Source of the DNA: Micromonospora okii | GTDB lineage: Bacteria > Actinomycetota > Actinomycetes > Mycobacteriales > Micromonosporaceae | Assembly: GCF_020884795.1 (NCBI RefSeq) | Contig: NZ_BBZF01000030.1 | Coordinates: 46,838 to 81,583, forward strand | Length of the DNA stretch: 34,746 nucleotides | Direction of reading: 5' to 3' | Part shown: positions 8,924-15,786 of the stretch, one piece after another | Layout: every line of letters begins with the position of its first letter | How positions within the stretch are numbered: position 1 is the first letter of the stretch | Position numbers and translations under genes: made by a program | Notes under the pieces: model-generated | Told to the model about the DNA's origin: nothing | What the model saw: the letters and a program-made list of their open reading frames with translations, nothing else | Database searches by the model: none

Positions 8924-9721
8924 GTGTCGAGGTCACCCCGCCGGCAGCCCGTCCCGCCGTCCCCGCCGCGTTCCCACCGGGCGCGGGCGCTGTCCCGGCT
9001 CGCCGGGGCCGCGCTGCTCGCCGCCGCCCTGACCGGCGTCGGCGGCGTGCCCGCCGCAGCCGCCCCGGCCCCGGTGGGCGAGGCGCCGCCCCGGACGACG
9101 CCCGGCCCCTGCGCGTACACCGAAACCCCCGACGAGCCGGCCGCCCGGCCGGTGCCGCTGCCGCCCGACCCCCGGCGGACGCCGGAGCGCGGCACGGTCC
9201 GGGTCACCCTGCGCACCAACCACGGCCCGATCGGGCTGACCCTCGACCGCGCGCAGGCGCCGTGCACGGTGCAGAGCTTCCTGCACCTGACCCGGCAGCG
9301 CTTCTACGACCGCACGCCGTGCCACCGGCTGACCGCGTACCCGACGCTCAGCGTGCTCCAGTGCGGCGACCCGTCCGGCACGGGCTCGGGCGGGCCGGGC
9401 TACCGGTACGCCGACGAGCTGCCCACCGACCTGCCGCCCGCGCCGACGGACCCCACGGGCGTGCGCAGGCTCTACGCCCGGGGCGTGCTGGCGATGGCCA
9501 ACGCCGGCCCGGACACCAACGGCAGCCAGTTCTTCCTGGTCTACGCCGACTCGGCGCTGCGCCCGAACTACACCGTCTTCGGCGAGGTGGACGCCCGCGG
9601 CCTGGCCACGCTCGACCGGATCGCCGCCGGCGGGATCGCGCCCACGGCCGAGGACCCGGCCCCGGTCGACGGCGCGCCCGCGCTGCCGGTGGAGATCTCC
9701 CGGGCCAAGCGCGGGCGGTGA
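8924..9721 (+). CDS. Secreted cyclophilin-type peptidyl-prolyl isomerase, 265 aa
   Basis: After a positively charged start, a hydrophobic segment (SRLAGAALLAAALTGV) and AAAAP look like a Sec signal peptide. The mature part (about 90-262) has a cyclophilin fold: TNHGPIGLTLDRAQAPCTVQ, FLHLTRQRFYD, then MANAGPDTNGSQFFLVY and YTVFGEVD. GSQFF is the conserved active-site strand. The usual FHR is changed to CHRLT, so the catalytic Arg seems retained (R108-type) but the neighbourhood is atypical, and four cysteines could form disulfides outside the cell. The GTG at 8924 follows a perfect AGGAGG. It probably assists folding of exported proteins. A hairpin terminator follows. Confidence 0.9.
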   Translation: MSRSPRRQPVPPSPPRSHRARALSRLAGAALLAAALTGVGGVPAAAAPAPVGEAPPRTTPGPCAYTETPDEPAARPVPLPPDPRRTPERGTVRVTLRTNHGPIGLTLDRAQAPCTVQSFLHLTRQRFYDRTPCHRLTAYPTLSVLQCGDPSGTGSGGPGYRYADELPTDLPPAPTDPTGVRRLYARGVLAMANAGPDTNGSQFFLVYADSALRPNYTVFGEVDARGLATLDRIAAGGIAPTAEDPAPVDGAPALPVEISRAKRGR

Positions 9722-9727
9722 GCCGGA

Positions 9728-9746
9728 GCCCCGGCCGCGCCGGGGC
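9728..9746 (+). terminator. Hairpin terminator after the cyclophilin gene
   Basis: GCCCCGGC and GCCGGGGC form 8 base pairs around a CGC loop, 7 bases after the stop codon. No T-run. Confidence 0.5.
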
Positions 9747-9755
9747 GAAGCCTGG

Positions 9756-9761
9756 TAGACA
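9756..9761 (+). promoter_or_regulatory. Promoter -10 hexamer for the VanX-like gene
   Basis: TAGACA ends 6 bases before the GTG at 9768. It is one base off TANNNT, but the spacing matches the other leaderless starts here and helps choose 9768 over the adjacent GTG at 9765. Confidence 0.35.
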
Positions 9762-9767
9762 GGAGTG

Positions 9768-10694
9768 GTGAGACGGCGGCGGGGGCGGGCGGGCCGGGCG
9801 GGGCGGCCCGCCGCCCTCGCCGCCGCCGTGTCGTTCGTCGCGCTGCTGGCCGCCTGCCCCGACCCGCAGCGCCCGGCGTCGCCGCCGCCCCGCTCCGCCC
9901 CGCCGCCCGCGACGGCCCCGGCCCCGACCACCCCGGCGGCGTCGAGCCCGGCCACCCCGACGCCGCCCGCCTCGTCCGCCCCGCCGCCCGGGCGGTCGCG
10001 GGCCCCGGCCGGGTTCGTCGACGTCGCGGACGTGGATCCGACGATCGTCACCGACATCCGGTACGCCACCGCGCACAACTTCGTCGGCCGGCCGATCGCC
10101 GGCTACCAGCAGCCGTTGTGCCTGCTCACCCGGCCCGCCGCCGAGGCGCTGCGCCGCGTGCAGGAGGCGGCCCGCGCCACCGGCCACCGTCTCAAGGTGT
10201 ACGACTGCTACCGCCCCCAGCCCGCCGTGGACGACTTCGTGGCCTGGGCGAAGCGCCCCGGGGAGGAGGGGATGAAGGCGGAGTTCTACCCCGCCGTGGC
10301 CAAGTCCCGGCTGTTCGACGAGGGATACCTCGGTGCTCCCACCGCGCACAGCCGGGGCAGCACCGTCGACCTGACCCTCGTCGCCGAGCCGCCGCCCAGC
10401 CAGCGCCCCTACGCCCCGGGCGAACGCCTGGTGCCCTGCACCGCCCCGGTGGACGAACGATTCCCGGACAACGGCGTCGACATGGGCACCGGCTTCGACT
10501 GCTTCGACCCGCGCGCCCACACGGCGGACAGCCGCGTCACCGGCGTCGCGCGGGACAACCGGGAGTTGCTGGAACGGCTGATGACCGCCGGCGGCTTCGC
10601 CAACTACCCCGAGGAGTGGTGGCACTACCGGTACGTCGACGAGCCGTACCCCGACACGTACTTCGACTTCCCGGTGGCCCGCTCGTCGCGGTGA
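9768..10694 (+). CDS. Lipoprotein D-Ala-D-Ala dipeptidase, VanX/DdpX family, 308 aa
   Basis: An M15D metallopeptidase that hydrolyses the D-Ala-D-Ala dipeptide. An Arg-rich head and hydrophobic stretch end in the lipobox LLAAC (C30), so the protein is predicted to be lipid-anchored outside the membrane. A Pro/Ala/Ser-rich linker (32-78) precedes the enzyme domain. AHSRGSTVDLTL supplies the first zinc His and Asp, MGTGFDCFDPRAHT is a VanX family motif, and EEWWHYRY supplies the catalytic Glu and second zinc His. VanX itself is cytoplasmic and confers glycopeptide resistance; an external enzyme is more likely to recycle dipeptide or edit wall fragments, beside the carboxypeptidase two genes upstream. 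Two in-frame GTGs (9765, 9768) are possible starts. Confidence 0.9.
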   Translation: MRRRRGRAGRAGRPAALAAAVSFVALLAACPDPQRPASPPPRSAPPPATAPAPTTPAASSPATPTPPASSAPPPGRSRAPAGFVDVADVDPTIVTDIRYATAHNFVGRPIAGYQQPLCLLTRPAAEALRRVQEAARATGHRLKVYDCYRPQPAVDDFVAWAKRPGEEGMKAEFYPAVAKSRLFDEGYLGAPTAHSRGSTVDLTLVAEPPPSQRPYAPGERLVPCTAPVDERFPDNGVDMGTGFDCFDPRAHTADSRVTGVARDNRELLERLMTAGGFANYPEEWWHYRYVDEPYPDTYFDFPVARSSR

Positions 10695-10733
10695 GGCCCG
10701 GGGCCGTCGCCACGATCGCGATCGGCGCCTGAC

Positions 10734-11525
10734 CTACGCGCCCCGCTCCCCGTGGGCGCGCAGGGGGAGCCAGGCCAGTACGTCCTGGATCTTCGCGTCC
10801 CAGTACGCCCAGTCGTGGTCGCCGGGGGAGAAGTCCACGGTCAGCGGCACGCCGCGCCGCCGCGCGGCCTCCACGAACCGGGTGTTGTCGTCGTACAGGA
10901 AGTCCTCCGTGCCGCAGGCGACGTAGAGGGCGGGCAGGTCGTCGCCGGCCCGCCCCACCAGCGCCACCGTGTCGTCGTCGCTGCCGACCACGTCGCGGTC
11001 GCCGAAGACGGTGTGCGACACGTTGCGGTCGAGCGGCCTGACCGGGTCGTCGCGCCGGCGGGCGACGTCGAGCGCCCCGGAGAGGCTGGCCGCCGCCGCG
11101 AACCGGCCGGGCTCGCGCAGCGCCCACTTCACCGCGCCGTACCCGCCCATCGACAGCCCGGCGACGAAGGTGTCCTCGCGGCGGTCGGAGAGCCGGAAGA
11201 ACGACCGGCAGAGCGCGGGCAGCTCGACGCTGAGGAACGTCCAGTACCGGTTGCCGTGCTCCTCGTCGGTGTAGAAGCTCCGCCCGACCTGCGGCATCAC
11301 CACGGCCAGCCCGAGCGGCGCGACGTACCGCTCCAACGAGGTGCGCCGGGTCCAGACGGTGGCGTCGTCGGAGAGGCCGTGCAGCAGGTAGAGCACGGGC
11401 GGGTCGCCGGCCGGCGCGCTGCCGGCCAGGCCGATGCCGGAACCGCCGGGGTCCGGCAGCAGCACGGTCATCGACGTGCCCATGCCCAGCGTCTCGGAGT
11501 GGAAGTCGCAGCGGATCATCGCCAT
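10734..11525 (-). CDS. Alpha/beta-hydrolase esterase (FrmB/antigen 85-like), 263 aa
   Basis: The fold of the esterase D/FrmB/mycolyltransferase-like group is clear. YLLHGLSDDATVW (46-58) is the oxyanion-hole loop, GLSMGGYGA (123-131) is the nucleophile elbow with S125, GTEDFLYDD carries the likely catalytic Asp, and SPGDHDWAYW the catalytic His. No signal peptide is visible, so it appears cytoplasmic, unlike antigen 85. Relatives hydrolyse S-formylglutathione/mycothiol-type thioesters or short acyl esters. The start at ATG 11525 has a TACCAT hexamer 8 bases upstream; a second ATG two codons later is possible. It converges with the VanX-like gene across 39 bases. Substrate unassigned. Confidence 0.88.
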   Translation of the reverse strand: MAMIRCDFHSETLGMGTSMTVLLPDPGGSGIGLAGSAPAGDPPVLYLLHGLSDDATVWTRRTSLERYVAPLGLAVVMPQVGRSFYTDEEHGNRYWTFLSVELPALCRSFFRLSDRREDTFVAGLSMGGYGAVKWALREPGRFAAAASLSGALDVARRRDDPVRPLDRNVSHTVFGDRDVVGSDDDTVALVGRAGDDLPALYVACGTEDFLYDDNTRFVEAARRRGVPLTVDFSPGDHDWAYWDAKIQDVLAWLPLRAHGERGA

Positions 11526-11607
11526 GGGCTTGGATGGTACGACGTCGGCGGCGGCCGTCGCGCCGGGATCGGCGGCGGCGAAATCGCCCCTCGGAGGTCC
11601 ACGAGGC

Positions 11608-11636
11608 TAGATCCGTCGTTAACGAGGCGGTAACGT
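11608..11636 (+). promoter_or_regulatory. Weak candidate promoter for the 11676 gene
   Basis: TAGATC (11608-11613) and TAACGT (11631-11636) are 17 bases apart. The -35 matches only half of TTGACA. A start near 11643 would leave about 33 bases of leader with GAGGAA. Confidence 0.3.
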
Positions 11637-11675
11637 CCGCGCTGCTGCATCCGTCACGAGGAAGTGGGGTCAGTG

Positions 11676-12047
11676 ATGAGCGACGTGTCGACGGCGTTGG
11701 GTGTGCGCCTCTACCCGGACCTGGTCGAGCAGGGCGGGCTCGCCTCCGCGTTGGCGGCGACGGCGGCCCGCAACCAGCTCGACGTGGGCCGGCTGAGCGT
11801 GCCCGAGGGCGCCCGCGCCCGGTACACGCAGGCCGAGATGGCCTGCGACCGGGGCGCCGTCCACGTGCGACTCGGCTCGGACGCCCGCTACTTCATGATC
11901 AACCTTGCCGGGGACGGGCGGGTCGTGGCCCACGGCGACGCCTGCGACCTGCTGCCCGTCGCGCAGGTGGCGGACGCCTGGCGCGGCGGCGCGCCGCTGG
12001 AGGAGCTGGCGGCCCGCTTCGCCTTCCTCACCGTCAAGGGCAACTGA
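11676..12047 (+). CDS. Unknown small protein, 123 aa
   Basis: The protein begins MSDVSTALGVRLYPDLVEQG and alternates helices with a beta segment (GAVHVRLGSDARYFMINLAG). It ends DAWRGGAPLEELAARFAFLTVKGN, a helix typical of dimer interfaces. There is no signal peptide, membrane segment or catalytic motif I recognise. The ATG at 11676 is preferred, though GTG at 11673 or 11664 is in frame; GAGGAA at 11658-11663 could serve any of them. The last bases, including the stop codon, lie in the first copy of a tandem repeat that runs on downstream. Codon usage is typical of the window, so I take it as a real gene of unknown function. Confidence 0.7.
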   Translation: MSDVSTALGVRLYPDLVEQGGLASALAATAARNQLDVGRLSVPEGARARYTQAEMACDRGAVHVRLGSDARYFMINLAGDGRVVAHGDACDLLPVAQVADAWRGGAPLEELAARFAFLTVKGN

Positions 12048-12112
12048 CCTCACCCCGGAGCGCGACTGACCCTCCACCGCGGAGCGTGACCGACCCTCCA
12101 CCCCGGAGCGGA
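12043..12112. repeat. Three tandem imperfect 22-24 bp repeats
   Basis: Copies at 12043-12064, 12065-12088 and 12089-12112 share ACTGACCCTCCACCCCGGAG with few changes. The first copy contains the TGA stop of the preceding gene and the array ends 43 bases before the methyltransferase start. Possibly a repeated regulator site or simple slippage. Confidence 0.7.
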
Positions 12113-12142
12113 AAACGGGGTGCGGGGCGCCCCCCGGCCCGG

Positions 12143-12148
12143 CACACT
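12143..12148 (+). promoter_or_regulatory. Candidate -10 hexamer for the methyltransferase gene
   Basis: CACACT ends 6 bases before the ATG at 12155. The first base differs from TANNNT, but the spacing equals that of the other leaderless candidates. Confidence 0.3.
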
Positions 12149-12154
12149 CGGGCG

Positions 12155-12904
12155 ATGCTGCCGACCGATGATCCTGACGCCGTGCGGTACGCCCGGATGC
12201 GGTGGAACACCCCACTGTCCCAGGAGCACGCCGACCTGCTCCTCGACCGGCTCGCCGTCCCGGCGGGCGCCCGGGTGCTGGACCTCGGTTGCGGCTGGGG
12301 CGAGCTGCTCCTGCGGGCGGTCGCCGGCGGCACCTCCACCACCTCCCCGGTGGACCCCACGACCGGCGTCGGCGTCGACACCGACGCCGACGCCCTGGCG
12401 CGGGGCCGCAGGCTCGCCGCCGAACGGGGCCTCGACCAGCGGGTGACCTTCGTCGAGGGCGCGGCGGCCACCTGGTCGGAGCCGGCCGACCGGGTCCTGT
12501 GCCTCGGCGCGTCGCACGCCCTCGGCGGCACCGGCGCGGCCCTCGACGCGCTCGCCGGGCTCGTCCGGCCGGGCGGACGCCTGCTCCTCGGCGAGGGGTA
12601 CTGGGAGCGTCCGCCCACCCCCGAGGCCGTCCGCGTCTTCGGCACCGGCGTCCTCGACCTGGCGGGCCTCGTCGAGCAGGTGCGGGCCTCGGGCTGGCGG
12701 GTCCTCTCCCTCACCACCACCGAGCAGCGCGAATGGGACGACTTCGAGTCCACGTGGCGGGCCGGTCGGCAGGAGTGGCTGCTGGCCCACCCGGACCATC
12801 CCCGGGCCGGCGAGGTGCGGGAGGAACTCGACGCCCGGCTGCGCGAGTACGTCGGCGTCTACCGGGGCGTCCTCGGGCTCGCCTACCTGGTGCTCGGCCG
12901 CTGA
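12155..12904 (+). CDS. Class I SAM-dependent methyltransferase, 249 aa
   Basis: Motif I is VLDLGCGWGELLL (about 45-57), the glycine-rich SAM-binding loop. GVGVDTDADAL gives the acidic residue at the end of strand 2, VTFVEGAAATW is strand 3, DRVLCLGASHALGG is motif IV and LVRPGGRLLLGEGYWERPP is motif VI. The C-terminal half carries extra helices (FESTWRAGRQEWLL). This is a small-molecule or lipid-type methyltransferase; no DNA-methylase motif such as NPPY is seen. The ATG at 12155 gives 249 residues; ATG 12197 is a shorter alternative. It lies 117 bases before rtcB on the same strand, but a functional link is not established. Substrate unknown. Confidence 0.88.
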   Translation: MLPTDDPDAVRYARMRWNTPLSQEHADLLLDRLAVPAGARVLDLGCGWGELLLRAVAGGTSTTSPVDPTTGVGVDTDADALARGRRLAAERGLDQRVTFVEGAAATWSEPADRVLCLGASHALGGTGAALDALAGLVRPGGRLLLGEGYWERPPTPEAVRVFGTGVLDLAGLVEQVRASGWRVLSLTTTEQREWDDFESTWRAGRQEWLLAHPDHPRAGEVREELDARLREYVGVYRGVLGLAYLVLGR

Positions 12905-12980
12905 CCGGGTCGTATGCCGGGCCGGGCGGCCCCCGCGCCACCGCGCCGAGCCGGGGTCGAGGCCGGCCACCGCCGCGACA

Positions 12981-13008
12981 GACGAAAGACGAAAGACGAA
13001 AGACGAAC
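12981..13008 (+). repeat. rtcB: Heptanucleotide repeat (GACGAAA)3-GACGAAC in the rtcB leader
   Basis: Four tandem 7-base units lie immediately before the GAGGAG ribosome binding site of rtcB. The purine-rich, unstructured stretch contrasts with the GC-rich surroundings and is in the predicted leader. It could favour ribosome access or vary in length by slippage. Confidence 0.7.
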
Positions 13009-13021
13009 GAGGAGAACCACG

Positions 13022-14221
13022 ATGGCCTTCACCCCGCTCCCGGGCACCCGGGCGCCCGTCCGGGTCTGGACCGACCCGTACGCCATCGAGCCGCAGGCCG
13101 CCCAGCAGTTGCGCAACATCGGCGCGCTGCCGTGGGTCGAGGGCGTCGCCGTCATGCCCGACGTCCACTTCGGAAAGGGCGCCACAGTCGGCTCCGTCAT
13201 CGCGATGCGGCAGGCGGTCTCCCCGGCGGCCGTCGGCGTGGACATCGGCTGCGGCATGTCGGCGGTGCGCACCTCGCTCACCGCGGCCGACCTGCCCGAC
13301 GACCTCGCCGGGCTGCGCTCCGCGATCGAGGCGGCGATCCCGGTCGGCTTCGCCAAGCGCGCCGACCCGATCGACCCGCGCCGGGTGCGGGGCCTGGAGC
13401 AGCGCGGCTGGGCCGACTTCTGGGACCGGTTCGGCACCCTGGACAGGCGGGTGGCCCAGCTCGAGACCCGGGCCCAGCAGCAGATGGGCACCCTCGGCGG
13501 CGGCAACCACTTCATCGAGGTCTGCCTGGAGCAGGACGGCCCCGACGCCGGCCGGGTCTGGCTGATGCTGCACTCCGGGTCGCGCAACATCGGCAAGGAG
13601 CTGGCGGAGCGGCACATCGGCGTCGCGCGGCGGCTGCCGCACAACGCCGACCTGCCCGACCGGGACCTCGCGGTCTTCCTCGCCGGCACGCCGGAGATGG
13701 AGGCGTACCGGCGGGACCTGTGGTGGGCGCAGGAGTACGCCCGCCGCAACCGGGCGGTCATGCTGGCCCTGCTCTGCGGCGTGGTCCGCGACGAGTTCCC
13801 GCACGTCGCCTTCGACGAGCCGATCAGCTGCCACCACAACTACGTGGCGGAGGAGACATACGACGGGGTGGACGTGCTGGTCACCCGCAAGGGCGCGATC
13901 CGGGCGGGCGCGGGGGACCTCGGCATCATCCCCGGCTCGATGGGCACCGGCTCCTACGTCGTGCGCGGCAGGGGCAACCCGGACGCGTACTGCTCGGCGT
14001 CGCACGGGGCCGGGCGGCGCATGTCGCGCGGGCAGGCGAAGCGGACGTACAGCACGGAGGACCTCGCCCGGCAGACCGCCGGGGTGGAGTGCCGCAAGGA
14101 CGCCGGGGTGGTCGACGAGATCCCGGCCGCGTACAAGGACATCACGCAGGTGATGGCCCAGCAGGAGGACCTGGTCGAGGTGGTCGCCCACCTCAAGCAG
14201 GTGGTCTGCGTGAAGGGCTGA
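13022..14221 (+). CDS. rtcB: RNA-splicing/repair ligase RtcB, 399 aa
   Basis: RtcB joins RNA 2',3'-cyclic phosphate or 3'-phosphate ends to 5'-OH ends, using GTP and Mn2+. Visible motifs: MPDVHFGKG (45-53), GVDIGCGM (72-79, D74 and C77 as metal ligands), GTLGGGNHF (157-164, H163), LHSGSRNIG (183-191, H184), SCHHNY (269-274), GSMGTGSYVV (305-314) and SASHGAGR (325-332), where H328 is the residue that is guanylylated. All key residues are present and the length matches bacterial RtcB. No intein. ATG 13022 has GAGGAG 7 bases upstream. Neither an RtcA cyclase nor an RtcR regulator is next to it. A tRNA fragment follows directly, and a KptA homologue is 4 kb away, hinting at RNA repair functions. 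Confidence 0.96.
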   Translation: MAFTPLPGTRAPVRVWTDPYAIEPQAAQQLRNIGALPWVEGVAVMPDVHFGKGATVGSVIAMRQAVSPAAVGVDIGCGMSAVRTSLTAADLPDDLAGLRSAIEAAIPVGFAKRADPIDPRRVRGLEQRGWADFWDRFGTLDRRVAQLETRAQQQMGTLGGGNHFIEVCLEQDGPDAGRVWLMLHSGSRNIGKELAERHIGVARRLPHNADLPDRDLAVFLAGTPEMEAYRRDLWWAQEYARRNRAVMLALLCGVVRDEFPHVAFDEPISCHHNYVAEETYDGVDVLVTRKGAIRAGAGDLGIIPGSMGTGSYVVRGRGNPDAYCSASHGAGRRMSRGQAKRTYSTEDLARQTAGVECRKDAGVVDEIPAAYKDITQVMAQQEDLVEVVAHLKQVVCVKG

Positions 14222-14223
14222 GC

Positions 14224-14257
14224 GCGGGCGGCCGGCGCCACGACGCCGGCCGCCCGC
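14224..14257 (+). terminator. Strong hairpin after rtcB
   Basis: Perfect 14-base arms GCGGGCGGCCGGCG and CGCCGGCCGCCCGC surround a 6-base loop, starting 2 bases after the rtcB stop codon. Probably an actinobacterial-type terminator without T-run. The 3' arm abuts the tRNA fragment at 14259. Confidence 0.65.
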
Positions 14258-14258
14258 C

Positions 14259-14305
14259 CCGGTCTACGAGATCGGAGAGTCCAGGTTCGAATCCTGGTCG
14301 GGGTG
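14259..14305 (+). tRNA. tRNA 3' fragment: anticodon arm, T arm and acceptor 3' strand (no 5' part)
   Basis: A canonical anticodon arm is followed by the rest of a tRNA 3' half. The stem CCGGT/ATCGG (14259-14263, 14271-14275) encloses the 7-base loop CTACGAG, which has U33 and anticodon ACG (Arg). A 5-base variable loop AGAGT follows, then the T arm CCAGG-TTCGAAT-CCTGG (14281-14297), the acceptor-like strand TCGGGGT (14298-14304) and discriminator G. No CCA is encoded. Upstream, where the acceptor 5' strand and D arm should be, lies the rtcB hairpin, so this is not a complete tRNA. Alternatively GCCCGCCCCG (14252-14261) can pair with 14299-14308, making an extended minihelix over the T arm. 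It may be an integration-site remnant, a tRNA pseudogene or a tRNA-like RNA. Confidence 0.6.
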
Positions 14306-15643
14306 GGCGCGACAGACGGCCACGACCCGCGCCGCCACCCCCGAGAGGCGGCGGTGACGCAGGTCGAGGACGTTGCCGGAGACGCCGACCTGATGGGCCA
14401 CGAGCAGCCGCATGACCGCCAGCAGGCAGGCGAACCGGCCGGTCAGGTCGAACCGCCGCCCGTCGGGGTCGATCACGACGGCGGGGGCGACCCCGGCGGC
14501 GAGGTTCGTGCGCGCCCAGTCGACCTCGTACGACCGGCGGTCGGCGCCCACCTGCACGACGAGCTGCTTCGTGCGGTGCAGCAACGCGAGATAGTTCATC
14601 GGCACCGTCAACCTCTTGGCGGCGTCGAACGGAGCGCCGTCCTCGGGGAGGACCCGCAGGACGGTCTCCAGCACCGGCCCGTCGTACTGGAAGGTGTCCG
14701 TGCCCCGCAGCTCCAGCAACCGGCCTGGGACGAGCTGCCCACCGTGGCGCGCCCAGCGACGATCCACGCTGCCGAAGGCCGCCCTCGGGCCGGGCAGGCG
14801 GTCGACCAGCCAGCGGGCCCGCTCGTCGGGTAGCGGCTCGGGCGGCGGATGCCCGGCGGCGGCCCGCTCCACCAGGCCCCGCAGCCGCGCCGCCACAGCC
14901 GGATCGACGCGGCGCAGGTCGATCGTGTCGCCGTCCAGCGCGATGCGCCCCGTGGCCCGCGTCACCCTCATCTGCTCCAGGAGGAGATCCGGGCGCCCGG
15001 TCAGGTCGACGCGCCGACCGTCGAGGTCGACCAGTCGGCAGGTCCGGACGCCCGACAGCAGGGCGCTGCGCGGCCAGTCGACGACGAGCCCGTCGGCGAC
15101 GTCGGGGTGGGCGACGGCGACGAGCCGCCCCGACGTGACGGCCGCCAGGCACAGCGACGGCACGCGCCACGTCGCCGTCGACTCGAACGGCTCGCCGCCG
15201 TCGGGGTGGACCCACAGCCTCAGCCGGACGCGTGGCTTGGGCTCGTCGGGGTCGGGTTCGCCGTAGCTCTGGTACGTCGCCTCCCAGTCCTGGCCGTACG
15301 CCACCAGCGTCGCCTCGCGCACCTGCGCCGTGGCCAGCCGGCCGCCCTGGACCGGGAGCCGGGCGGCGGGGGTCCACAGGACCAGGGTGTCGTCGTCCCA
15401 CCCGTGCGTGCCGGACGCGCCGTCGCGGCCGGTGATGCCCGGGTGGTGCCGGCGGGTGAACAGGTAGGCCGCGACCGGGATGGCCAGGGTGAACACCACG
15501 CCGACGACGAGGAAGGCGAGCGGGACGTCGCCCTCGCCGCCGCTGACGCCGGCGGCCCCCGCGAGGAGGAGGACCGGCCCCGCCACCCCGCAGGCAGTGA
15601 AGATCAGGAGATTGCCGACGAACCGACGGGCGAAGCTCTCCAC
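14264..15643 (-). CDS. Unknown membrane-anchored protein with internal duplication, 459 aa
   Basis: Two transmembrane helices near the N-terminus (about 8-32, 38-62) are followed by a long beta-rich soluble part. A motif is present twice: VDWPRSALLSGVRTCRLVDL then GRRVDLTGR, and VDWARTNLAAGVAPAVVIDP then GRRFDLTGR. This indicates an internal repeat of about 200 residues. I recognise no family. The GTG start at 15643 has a strong ribosome binding site (GGAGGAGGGG). The last dozen codons (ending DQDSNLDSPIS) are antisense to the tRNA fragment, so the natural C-terminus may have been replaced when that sequence arrived. It lies 143 bases downstream of the drug exporter gene on the same strand. 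A much longer open frame to 18073 is an artefact of GC-rich antisense. Confidence 0.75.
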   Translation of the reverse strand: MESFARRFVGNLLIFTACGVAGPVLLLAGAAGVSGGEGDVPLAFLVVGVVFTLAIPVAAYLFTRRHHPGITGRDGASGTHGWDDDTLVLWTPAARLPVQGGRLATAQVREATLVAYGQDWEATYQSYGEPDPDEPKPRVRLRLWVHPDGGEPFESTATWRVPSLCLAAVTSGRLVAVAHPDVADGLVVDWPRSALLSGVRTCRLVDLDGRRVDLTGRPDLLLEQMRVTRATGRIALDGDTIDLRRVDPAVAARLRGLVERAAAGHPPPEPLPDERARWLVDRLPGPRAAFGSVDRRWARHGGQLVPGRLLELRGTDTFQYDGPVLETVLRVLPEDGAPFDAAKRLTVPMNYLALLHRTKQLVVQVGADRRSYEVDWARTNLAAGVAPAVVIDPDGRRFDLTGRFACLLAVMRLLVAHQVGVSGNVLDLRHRRLSGVAARVVAVCRAHPDQDSNLDSPIS

Positions 15644-15786
15644 GGCCCCTCCTCCGTAGGCGTGCGTCCTTGATACCACCGCGCGGGCGTCGGTGTCGTC
15701 CGCGCGGCGCGTACCGGAACAGGAGGGGCCGTCCCCGGCAGCGCGCGGGGAGCGCGTGCACCGGGACCGGCCGTGGCCGGGCGGTC

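Noticed and set aside
12881..13021. rtcB starting further upstream at 12914
   Set aside because: The extension translates the heptamer repeat into low-complexity Arg/Lys/Thr sequence; ATG 13022 has GAGGAG and matches the RtcB N-terminus.
14224..14305. A complete tRNA gene
   Set aside because: No 5' acceptor strand matching TCGGGGT and no D arm lie upstream of the anticodon arm; that region is the rtcB hairpin.
14300..14360. A circularly permuted tRNA with its 5' half downstream of the 3' half
   Set aside because: No sequence pairing with TCGGGGT followed by a D arm and the CCGGT-type stem was found; the region is coding on the minus strand.
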